The notes under the pieces: generated by a model
What the model saw: the letters and a program-made list of their open reading frames with translations, nothing else
What the model was told of the DNA's origin: nothing
The model's database searches: none
Position numbers and translations under genes: made by a program
Shown here: one piece after another, positions 52,300-60,359 of the stretch
Layout: every line of letters starts with the position of its first letter
Position numbering within the stretch: the first letter of the stretch is position 1
DNA from: Coemansia sp. RSA 487
Taxonomy: Eukaryota > Kickxellomycota > Kickxellomycetes > Kickxellales > Kickxellaceae
Direction: 5' to 3'
Length of the DNA stretch: 64,000 nucleotides
NCBI GenBank assembly: GCA_027577595.1
Contig: JANBRJ010000035.1
Span: forward strand, 1-64,000

Positions 52300-53507
52300 A
52301 TAGCTGACTGGATTCGACACGCAGAGTACCCGCAGCTTTTCGAACCAGTACCCATGTCCAAAGCAGCTTCCAGTACAACAAAGCTCCAAATAGTGTTCCT
52401 CGACCACACAGGATCAACACCTTATGCAGCTGGTCACATATGCGCACATGTTGAGGAAATGCTTTCCCAGATACCAGAAAACCCACATTCGCACCATGCG
52501 GCATTGCAACAGACTCTGGCAAAGATAGACCATGCTCGCGATCGCTTGCTTGCCTTCTTTAGCACATCAACCTGCGATTATGCCCTTGTGTTTACAACTA
52601 ATAGCACTGCTGCGATCAGGATAGCTGGCGAGTTGACACCAATGGATCCAAACGGTGGAGTATATTGTTATACGCAAGAGTTGCATACAAGCGTTGTTGG
52701 CTTGCGTAAAATGGCAGCCAAAAAGGATGTTTCTGTGCCGCCCGCGGTATTCTCAGAGATCTATGGTATTTCTGTGCCGAATAGTACTCATGCTTGCAGA
52801 TTTCTGGCACATTCTGCGCAGAGCAACGTTTTTGGAGAACGGTTTCCGCTTGTCGTGGCTGACAAGATCCACAACATCTATGCACAGGCGCCAGAATGCG
52901 AAGCCCAGACACATATTCTCTGATGGGTTATAGTTGATGCTGCGGCGTATGCTGCCACCTTACCGCTTTCTCTTGACACGCTGCGCGACGGTCCTGGTTT
53001 TGTTTCTGTTTCGATGTACGAGATCTTTTGAGCGCTGAGTGGGATTGGTGCTTTGCTGGTCAAACGCTCGTCGATTCCATTTTTAAACAGCAAGCGTCAT
53101 TTCTTTGGTGGTGGCACAGTTGCCACGCAACCGGTTCTCCAATGTGTCTCTTATATGGATACTCGGAAGGTACCAGCTGTGGACTAACAATGCCATTCGA
53201 CGGCAAGGATGCGCAAGGTTGCTTTGTCGGTTTTGTCGAGGTGGGGCGACTGGCTGTGGTGGCCGGAATCACTCTTCACATGGGTCGGTTCTGCAACCTT
53301 GGCGCTTCGCAAAGATGGTCGCACTTGGATACTAAGGACACTATAATGCTCTCATCCATAGAGTATACTTGCGGCAACGATCATGGTCTCTTCAACGGAA
53401 TACCCCTTGGTTCGTTGCGGATCTCGTTTGGTGCAATGGCCAACAAAGTGGATATTGATATGTTTTGCGATGTCCTGGTTCGGTATTACTGTAACCGTAG
53501 CCTGTAA
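52300..53507 (+). pseudogene. Molybdenum cofactor sulfurase (MOCOS/ABA3-like) relic
   Basis: The first part (from 52304; ATG at 52354) keeps the fold-type I aminotransferase start: EYPQLFEPVP, VFLDHTGSTPYAA, IPENPHSHHAAL, YALVFTTNSTAAIRIAGEL and ELHTSVVGLRKMA. It then hits an in-frame TGA at 52921. The same frame goes on past the stop with WVIVDAAAYAATLPLSLDTL and VSVSMYEIF, then a second TGA, then ALSGIGALLVKRSS and FFGGGTVA. The PLP-binding Lys of the family's SFYK(I/L)FG motif is Glu here. About 200 residues of the middle are missing. A later piece in another frame (to 53507) has ITLHMGRFCNLGAS, CGNDHGLFNG and IPLGSLRISFGAM; of the three conserved Cys in this motif only the FCN one remains. 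The gene is dead as an enzyme. Confidence 0.88.
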
Positions 53508-53739
53508 GACTAACTCAACATTTTGGCAAGGTCGACATTTACGCTCCAGCAGCACGCCGCTATATGCCAATGCGGGCAGGGAAGATTTGGACGAAAGAGG
53601 GGGTATTCTGCACGATTTTCATACCAACCAAACGGCCTTGGTACCAATAGCGCCAGACATTTTCATCTGCATAGTACATAATTTGTTAAATATATTCTAT
53701 ATTTAATATCCAATGCTTGAGAGCGCTAATCTACTGTGC

Positions 53740-53962
53740 CGATCTTGGGCGGAGAAGAGCAGAACAGGAGACTACCCTTTGCTTCTATGCCTTGATCATT
53801 TACGATTCACATACCCGCAAAACAGTGCTAGTACCCAAGCTATCAGGCATCCATCTACCAAACATCCATCATCTGTCAACAACGTATATAGTGCTTGATC
53901 TATTGATTTGGTCACAGCTTTTTTAACGCGCAGAGCGGCAAATACATTAAAATGCCAGAAAA
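53740..53962 (+). repeat. Dispersed repeat R1, copy 2, with inverted tail block
   Basis: The body (53740-53905) aligns with copy 1: GGCGGAGAAGAGCAGAA, GACTACCC, TTACGATTCACATACC, AACAGTGCTAGTACCCAAG, CATCATCTGTCAACAACG and GTGCTTGATCTATTGATT. The tail block, which in copies 1 and 3 reads TTTTCTGGCA to AAAAAAG after the body, is here in the opposite orientation (53918-53962, reading CTTTTTTAACGCGC to GCCAGAAAA). A weaker patch just upstream (53625-53660) resembles the CACATACCAGCCAAACGG segment and may be part of another degraded copy. Confidence 0.75.
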
Positions 53963-54094
53963 TTGGAAAAATAGCTCCCTCTTTCTTTTTCCAATTATTG
54001 TATCCTTTTTTTCTTCGTAAATAAAACTATTGTGCATTTATCTTTTATAATATTTTTCTTTTCAAACTGCATTGAGCAATCCAAGTAAATTAAC

Positions 54095-55273
54095 ATGGTC
54101 AGTGCGGATTTCGAGACCTTTGAGCCCCAATTGCGCAGCATTGCCAAGGAACTGGACCAGGTCGAAGGCGACATTGAGCTACTTCAGCGCTTTAGCGGTA
54201 CTCGTGATGAGCATCGGCAGTTATCGGATTCCATCCGCGAGCAGCACCGGGCAGCCGAGCGGCTCATCGAGCATATAGAACTCGAAGCATCTGAAGACCC
54301 CATGGAAGAAAAAAAAGCTCTCCACACCCGTATTAGCCAATTACGCCTGCGATCACTTAGCACACAGCGATCATTCAGACGCGCCATGCTTCAGTACTCA
54401 GGGAACTCAACTCGGGAGGCCCAAAGGGACCGTGCGCTTCTACTAAGCGGTGCAGCTACACCGGCGGAGCTACGTAAGCGCAAAGTGCGAACAGGCAACG
54501 CTACCCTTAATGCTGCCGCCGACGTCACCACCGCTTTGCAAGAAACTGTGAGTATGATGAATGATGAGATCGATAAAAGCGTAGGTAATGTTTTGGCACT
54601 CAGCGATTCAACTGCGACGTTGCGCAAAACCAAGGACAGGTACATTACTATGAGTGATGTGCTAAAGACGTCGGCCAACTTGATCCGTGCCTTAGAACAA
54701 GCCGATGCTGTTGATCGATGGCTGATGCTGGCTGGGCTTGTGCTCTTTGTCTTGGTCTCGTTCAATATTTTGAGGAAACGCATTTGGATCCCTGGCCTGT
54801 ATACGGCGTTCAGTATCGTTCGATATCTGTTCACTCTGGGGATGAGATCCTCAGCTGCTGGGCCTACGGAGACTTCGGCGGTTCTTCTTGCTACTGCTGA
54901 CTTGGGCTCCGTGTCTCTTGCTACCACATCTGTGCTAACGACTATTAGCGCACTGTCTGTCTCTGTCGCATACGGTAGCACGTCTTTATCAACCACTGTC
55001 TCGACCATACAGCCTACATTAGACCCGGAGATAAGTGAAAGTTTTGTTGCATCGGATACCGCTATTGTGTCATCCTTAGCCTCCTCTGATTTGGATGAAT
55101 CTGCCTTTGAAAGCATGGACTCGGCAGAGGATCTAGATGAATCTGACTCTGAAAATGTGGATTCAGCAGAGGACCTGGCAGCTACAGCAACGACTCCTGC
55201 ACAACTTCCGCCATTCACTCGTCAAAGACACTACAAGCCGCCTGTTGAGCGCGAAACGCACCTAGAGCTCTGA
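54095..55273 (+). CDS. SEC20: Sec20 family Qb-SNARE
   Basis: The 392-residue protein has a helical N-terminal half, then the Sec20 SNARE region (about 150-205): NATLNAAADVTTALQETVSM, ALSDSTATLRKTKDRY, and SANLIRALEQADAVDRWLM. One membrane span follows (about 207-226, MLAGLVLFVLVSFNIL). Sec20 acts in the ER target SNARE complex (with Ufe1, Use1, Sec22) for retrograde Golgi-to-ER traffic. The long lumenal tail (about 165 residues) is Ser/Thr-rich and acidic, with two similar MDSAEDLDES and VDSAEDLAAT units. It ends HLEL, close to the HDEL retrieval signal at the end of yeast Sec20. The start ATG at 54095 is clear. The next gene is also a SNARE. Confidence 0.88.
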   Translation: MVSADFETFEPQLRSIAKELDQVEGDIELLQRFSGTRDEHRQLSDSIREQHRAAERLIEHIELEASEDPMEEKKALHTRISQLRLRSLSTQRSFRRAMLQYSGNSTREAQRDRALLLSGAATPAELRKRKVRTGNATLNAAADVTTALQETVSMMNDEIDKSVGNVLALSDSTATLRKTKDRYITMSDVLKTSANLIRALEQADAVDRWLMLAGLVLFVLVSFNILRKRIWIPGLYTAFSIVRYLFTLGMRSSAAGPTETSAVLLATADLGSVSLATTSVLTTISALSVSVAYGSTSLSTTVSTIQPTLDPEISESFVASDTAIVSSLASSDLDESAFESMDSAEDLDESDSENVDSAEDLAATATTPAQLPPFTRQRHYKPPVERETHLEL

Positions 55274-55539
55274 GTATAGTACAATCCAACAAAACAGAAG
55301 GCCTATTATTAACGAAATAGCTTGATCACAGCGCTGATCTTCGGTTAATCAATCAAGTGGCAGTTCTTGGCAAGTGGGAAAAAGCCACCCCCCACACCTT
55401 TCGTTCGTTCTTTCGTTCTTTCTTTCTTTCTGCCCACATGCACTTTAGTATCTTTTCTCCCCTTTACTCTTAAATAATTTCGCATTACACTACCTTTCGA
55501 GTATTCTTTGTATTTTCTTCTCATCAATAACCATTAACA

Positions 55540-56394
55540 ATGTCGTTTAACGATTTGGAGCGTGGAACATACTCCCCAGCAAACAGAGCGGGCAATAATA
55601 CTACAGCGCTTCCGGATGAAGAACGAGCGTACAGACGCACAGTCCAAGAAGTATCACGTAAAGTGTTCCAAATAAATGCCAGTGTTGCTAATATCCGACA
55701 ACTAGTTGGTCAACTGGGATCTTCGCGGGACACTTCACGGTTACGGCAAGACATACATGATAAAATGGAAGGTGCCAGAGACCTTGTAAAGCAAACAAGC
55801 GGTGAGCTGAAGGCGTTGACAGAATTTCAAGGTGTCGAGGCGAAAAAGAGAGCGCGTAAATTGGAGCAACAGAAGCTTACTGCTGATTTCCAAAAGGTCT
55901 TGGAACAGTTCCAGAATATCCAAAGAGTATCGGCTGAGGTCACAAGAGAGTTTGTGGATAGGGCAAAGCATGCGGTTCAGGTGCAGCAGCACGAGTATAA
56001 TCAGGACGAGTACTCGGAAAATAGCCCACTGCTAGGTGCTCAGCAACAACAACAGCAAGTGGTTGGTCGTATGGAGCTGGCGGTACTTGATAACGATATC
56101 GAGTACAACGAGGCACTCATCAATGAGCGTGAAACTGAGATTAACGAAATCGAGCATGGCATTGTTGAACTCAATGAAATCTTCCGCGACCTAGGAACCA
56201 TCGTCACTGAGCAGCAATCGCTTCTGGATAATATCGAAAGCAACGTGCAGAACGTCTCGATTAACTTGGAGAGCGCCTCAGGTCAGCTCAATGAGGCCAG
56301 CGAGTACCAGCGCAAATCGAACCGGACAAAGTTCTGTTTCCTGCTGTTCATTATCATATTCTTTTTGATTCTTCTAATTCTTGCGCTGTCTTGA
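55540..56394 (+). CDS. Qa-SNARE, Pep12/syntaxin-7 type
   Basis: A 284-residue tail-anchored protein. Its Habc-like helices are at 30-155 (VFQINASVANIRQLVGQL, FQKVLEQFQNIQRVSAEV), with a short polyglutamine linker near 168. The Qa SNARE motif lies at 190-255 (INERETEINEIEHGIVELNE, IFRDLGTIVTEQQSLLDNIE) and the C-terminal membrane anchor is rich in Phe/Ile/Leu (FCFLLFIIIFFLILLILAL). Motif order and the IFRDLGTIVxEQ core fit endosomal/vacuolar syntaxins (Pep12, Vam3, syntaxin 7/12), which drive fusion at late endosomes and vacuole. The start at 55540 (aacaATGTCG) is in good context. It lies 266 bases after Sec20 on the same strand. Confidence 0.88.
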   Translation: MSFNDLERGTYSPANRAGNNTTALPDEERAYRRTVQEVSRKVFQINASVANIRQLVGQLGSSRDTSRLRQDIHDKMEGARDLVKQTSGELKALTEFQGVEAKKRARKLEQQKLTADFQKVLEQFQNIQRVSAEVTREFVDRAKHAVQVQQHEYNQDEYSENSPLLGAQQQQQQVVGRMELAVLDNDIEYNEALINERETEINEIEHGIVELNEIFRDLGTIVTEQQSLLDNIESNVQNVSINLESASGQLNEASEYQRKSNRTKFCFLLFIIIFFLILLILALS

Positions 56395-56516
56395 GACCCC
56401 TACCTCTTTTCTATATGATAAAAGACATTGGGTATCAAAATATTTATGAAGTAATATCAAGTGCACACATGACGAAATACTTTGTTTATAACACGAAGTT
56501 TTTTGAAACGGGGGGA

Positions 56517-59500
56517 TTAAAGTGACATGCTTTCCAACATATCGGTGGCACTGGTGACTTGGTCGATGTGCATTGACTTAAGAAGAACCTGCATTCCCTC
56601 GACATCCCACAACGACCCCAAGCTCTGCAGCATCTCCCACTGATGCTTCGCGTGGCGGATGCACTTGGCACGCTCAACCTCGACATCGTGGTAAGGGTAG
56701 TCAGCATCAGCAGCAGAATTTTGGTTGCGCAGCTTGTGGGTGCACAGACGGACCTGGCGGATCAGCACTGAAACCGACATAAAGATGCAGAACGGGATGA
56801 CTTGGTCAAAGCGCTCCAGCGGCAAATCGCTGTTGCGGTCCAAGTGCTCCGAGAGCCCGTGTGCGGCATGGACGCAGATGGCCCATGACCGCGGCTCGAT
56901 GTCGTAAGCCAACAGCCCGTTGTTCCACGTGCGCGCAAACACGGTGTTGAGCATTTCGCGCAGCGCCGCATCGCTCTCTGACTGCTCGCTAGTGCTGGGG
57001 TCATTGTCGTCCTCGCTGTTGGCGGGATGTTGTGGCCCATTGCCCCGCATCCGCACTTCGCTATCGCTGGCAGCAGAAGTAATGGTTGCGATGCCACCAC
57101 CAGAGACGGGGCCAAATGGCGGGGACGGCGATAGCGACATCGCGGAGTGAGAAGCGTCGTGTTTTTGCTGCTGCTGCTGCTGCTTCTGTTGCTGACGTGC
57201 ACTGTTCTGCATAACAGCAGCCTCACCACTCCTCCGTCGTGCATCCCGCGGCCGCTCGTACTCAGTGAAGAACGACGGACGGTTCGACTGGTGCAGGAAC
57301 AGCGTGATCGGCACGTAGTAGCAATGCAGGCAAAAGTACCGCACACGCATCATGAAGCGGCGGTGGTCGGCATTCCCAAAGTATGTAATATCTGCAGCCT
57401 CAGCTGCATCATCACGCAGCTCTTCGGGCAAAAGGAGGTTGCTCTTCCATTCCTCAAGCCGCTCATCCAGCTCCATGAACTTTGGGTACTCGCTGGGCAG
57501 CTCGACCGTGCGCTGCACCGGGTGCACAAGCTTGCCGGTGCCAGCCACGGTTTCGAGGAAATCGACTGCAGGGAACGGGCCATCGCGTGCGGCAGCCGTG
57601 GGCGTATGTGGCTGCTGCTGAGAAGTAAACATTGGCGAATGGCGGTGATGCTGCTGTAGCAATGCACCAGTTGCCGCATACGCCGGTGATGCTGGCAGGA
57701 GGAGAATCGATGGCCGGCTGGTTTTTGCGTCGCACAGGAACGTGTTGATGCGCGAAATGATGGCAGTTAGCTCGCAGAGCGCCATGAACGAGTACGAAAA
57801 TGCCCCGGTTGCAACAATTGTGTGTTGGTCAACACGCATCGACTGGCCCAGCGACGCAGCCGACCCCGAAGATGACCTGGATGACCTATGGTATTGCGTC
57901 GACTGCGCTGGCTTATCAAGCACACGCGCACCAGTATTACCGGTAGGCAGCTGCTGCTGTGACTTGCTCTTGCTGATGGTGCGCCCTCCACTTCTCGGAT
58001 TCATGACGACGTCCCACTCGTAGTCGGAGCATGGAGCTGAAACGAAGACGCTATCCTCAGCGATAGACATCGGGCGGCCCGTCAGCATCGCCTGGTAGCT
58101 GTCGGTCTGGTACACCAGCCAGAACACGCGCCTGCGCACCTCCAAGAGCACCCATTCGTCCCAGGACGTCGGTGGCGGCCGCTTGTACAGGTCCACCTGG
58201 TGCCACCCGAGCTTCACCACCAAGCTGGCTGCCAGGCAGATCAGCGAGTTGTATGACACGTGCTCGCCTTGTGACCCCGACATCAGAGTCATCACCACAA
58301 TTACCCGCAGAAGATCGGCGGTTGGCGTCTCCATTTGCACCAAAATCCTGCTCTTCACGCTCAGCGCCAGCGCACGTCCGTCGATGATCTGGCCCGTCTT
58401 GCGTTGGATCACTCGCGCTGTCGTTGCTTTCATTGCATCCAGCAACAGCGGGTCAACGTCGTTGTTAACCAGCCGCCGGATGAACATTGACGGGTGGAAC
58501 ATCGGCGCTAACGGGTAGAAGTAGTCAAAGTAGTAGATCACCGCATCCCTGGTGGCGCTGTCCACCTTGTCTGAGAAAAACACCTCCATTTCCCGGTCCA
58601 TGCGCGGCGCCTGGAGCCTTCTGAGAGCTGTGCTGTCGTAGGTATCGTCGTCGTAGTCATAGTCATCGTCGCCGCCCATCCCGTCTGATATCTCTGGCGT
58701 CTCGCCACGGCCCTGTAGTTCCTCATATTCATCATCCACCTCCTCCATCCCCGGACACTCGGGTGCTGGTACTGGAAACGCGGTAGACGATGTTGTGTCG
58801 GGAGTAGAGTCTGTCGGAATTGACACTGCTAGCGACCGTTGCTGATGTTGGTGCTGCTGATGCTGAATCACTGGGTGCAATAACGCGCCACCGGTTGTCG
58901 TTAGGTACGAAGTACCGCCGGAAGCCTGCATACGACCCACCGCCATTGCCGATTGTTGTTGTACCACAATAGCCGCAGTGGCTGAGGAGGCGCCTCCCCC
59001 ACCCACAACGGCTGAATTACGTCTAGCCTGCTGAAGCTTGGGCTTTGGCCCGCGCTTTCGTTTCGCGCCCCACTTGCACTTGATGTCGTTCTTGATACAG
59101 CTGTTGCACCGCTCACCGTCGCCCTCACACTTGATCTTCTTCGCGTGGCAGTATTGGCAAGCCTGCGTGCGCCGTCGACGTCGCTGCGACTCGCCCGTTA
59201 AACGCTTGGCCTTGCGAAAAGAGGCTGCGGTCTTTGTTCCTGGAAGAGGATTCCTTGCAGTTGTTGCCGAGTTCTTTGGTGGCACTTGGGACTTTTGCAT
59301 TGTGGCAACAGGTGTGCTTGTTGCGGTTGCGGCTGCTGATAATGGTTGTGCGCTGGTTGTAGCTGAAGATGATGTAGAAGAGGTTAGATCTGGACGTACA
59401 GGTGGATGTGCACCGCTCCTTACTGAGTACTGTGTTTGCAGTGGAGGAGGGCCATGCTGATAGATATGGTGGCTGTGCTCAGGAGCTGCCATTGCTGCAG

Positions 59501-60359
59501 CTGATTGAGAGTGGATTTCGGGGTATGGATGGAACCGCATATCCATGGCCGCTCCCCCATGAGCAAACATTTGGTCGGTTTGGGTCCTCACCACGTGCTG
59601 CGAGCGATACGGGTACTCATGGATTCCGGTGGTTGCGTTGCCGCTACTAGCATGTGGCGCCGCGTGGAACACGTGTCGGTGGTGGTCAGCTACCATATCG
59701 ATCCCACCTCCTATTGTGGTTGACGGTGGCAACGGCGAGTGCGCCAGTGTGTCGTACTGGTATGGATGCATTGGGGATTGGGTGATTGTATCTGGCCTCA
59801 CGCTGGTATCGCCATTTCCGGTACGCACGTAACCGTGGTGCCAACTCCCGCTTGTCGGGTGATGTTGGTGGCGGTTATAGTAGCTCTCAGCAATTTCTTG
59901 CGGCGAGGTTGCAATTGATGTTGATGAGTATCTGGGCGTCTGCGCTACATTACGACTGACGCCAAGGTATTCGCGTAAGGAATGCTGCTGCCGTTGCTGC
60001 TGCTGCTCGCTATTCTTCACCACACGTGCAGCAGCTATTGCTGTTGCTGCTATGTGGTGCATGTTGCTGCCGTGTCCAGATGGTGGTTCTTCTGTTTGCT
60101 CGCCAGCTACCTGCTGCTGTCGCCATTTGCTCCATTTGTCTTTATCGCTGATACTGATGCTGCTGTTGTTGTTGTTGCTGTTGCTGCTGCTGTCATTGAG
60201 CAGCGACTGGATGCTCAGCGGCCGCTCGCCCTTATCCTCCCAACCATCTCGCCGCTTCGATGGCGGATACTGGTATCTATCGTCCGTTGTAGCCGATATG
60301 AAATGGTTTCTTTGTCGGTCGCCACCCTTGTTCCCAGACCCTTGATTGCGTTCAAACAT
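56517..60359 (-). CDS. Zn2Cys6 transcription factor with fungal-specific TF domain
   Basis: This 1280-residue nuclear regulator has a zinc cluster at about 395-430: CQYCHAKKIKCEGDGERCNS followed by CIKNDIKC, with six Cys in the usual C-x2-C-x6-C spacing, then a basic KRKRGPKPK. The fungal-specific TF domain (about 610-1000) includes YYFDYFYPLAPMFHPSMFIR, SLVVKLGWHQVDLYKRPPP, RRRVFWLVYQTDSYQAMLTG and RPMSIAEDSVFVSAP, strong hallmarks of the family. N- and C-terminal arms are Gln/His/Ser-rich, with several triplet-repeat tracts. Target genes cannot be deduced. The ATG at 60359 is the first in frame. The 2 kb upstream is gene-free, so long-range control is possible. Confidence 0.92.
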   Translation of the reverse strand: MFERNQGSGNKGGDRQRNHFISATTDDRYQYPPSKRRDGWEDKGERPLSIQSLLNDSSSNSNNNNSSISISDKDKWSKWRQQQVAGEQTEEPPSGHGSNMHHIAATAIAAARVVKNSEQQQQRQQHSLREYLGVSRNVAQTPRYSSTSIATSPQEIAESYYNRHQHHPTSGSWHHGYVRTGNGDTSVRPDTITQSPMHPYQYDTLAHSPLPPSTTIGGGIDMVADHHRHVFHAAPHASSGNATTGIHEYPYRSQHVVRTQTDQMFAHGGAAMDMRFHPYPEIHSQSAAAMAAPEHSHHIYQHGPPPLQTQYSVRSGAHPPVRPDLTSSTSSSATTSAQPLSAAATATSTPVATMQKSQVPPKNSATTARNPLPGTKTAASFRKAKRLTGESQRRRRRTQACQYCHAKKIKCEGDGERCNSCIKNDIKCKWGAKRKRGPKPKLQQARRNSAVVGGGGASSATAAIVVQQQSAMAVGRMQASGGTSYLTTTGGALLHPVIQHQQHQHQQRSLAVSIPTDSTPDTTSSTAFPVPAPECPGMEEVDDEYEELQGRGETPEISDGMGGDDDYDYDDDTYDSTALRRLQAPRMDREMEVFFSDKVDSATRDAVIYYFDYFYPLAPMFHPSMFIRRLVNNDVDPLLLDAMKATTARVIQRKTGQIIDGRALALSVKSRILVQMETPTADLLRVIVVMTLMSGSQGEHVSYNSLICLAASLVVKLGWHQVDLYKRPPPTSWDEWVLLEVRRRVFWLVYQTDSYQAMLTGRPMSIAEDSVFVSAPCSDYEWDVVMNPRSGGRTISKSKSQQQLPTGNTGARVLDKPAQSTQYHRSSRSSSGSAASLGQSMRVDQHTIVATGAFSYSFMALCELTAIISRINTFLCDAKTSRPSILLLPASPAYAATGALLQQHHRHSPMFTSQQQPHTPTAAARDGPFPAVDFLETVAGTGKLVHPVQRTVELPSEYPKFMELDERLEEWKSNLLLPEELRDDAAEAADITYFGNADHRRFMMRVRYFCLHCYYVPITLFLHQSNRPSFFTEYERPRDARRRSGEAAVMQNSARQQQKQQQQQQKHDASHSAMSLSPSPPFGPVSGGGIATITSAASDSEVRMRGNGPQHPANSEDDNDPSTSEQSESDAALREMLNTVFARTWNNGLLAYDIEPRSWAICVHAAHGLSEHLDRNSDLPLERFDQVIPFCIFMSVSVLIRQVRLCTHKLRNQNSAADADYPYHDVEVERAKCIRHAKHQWEMLQSLGSLWDVEGMQVLLKSMHIDQVTSATDMLESMSL

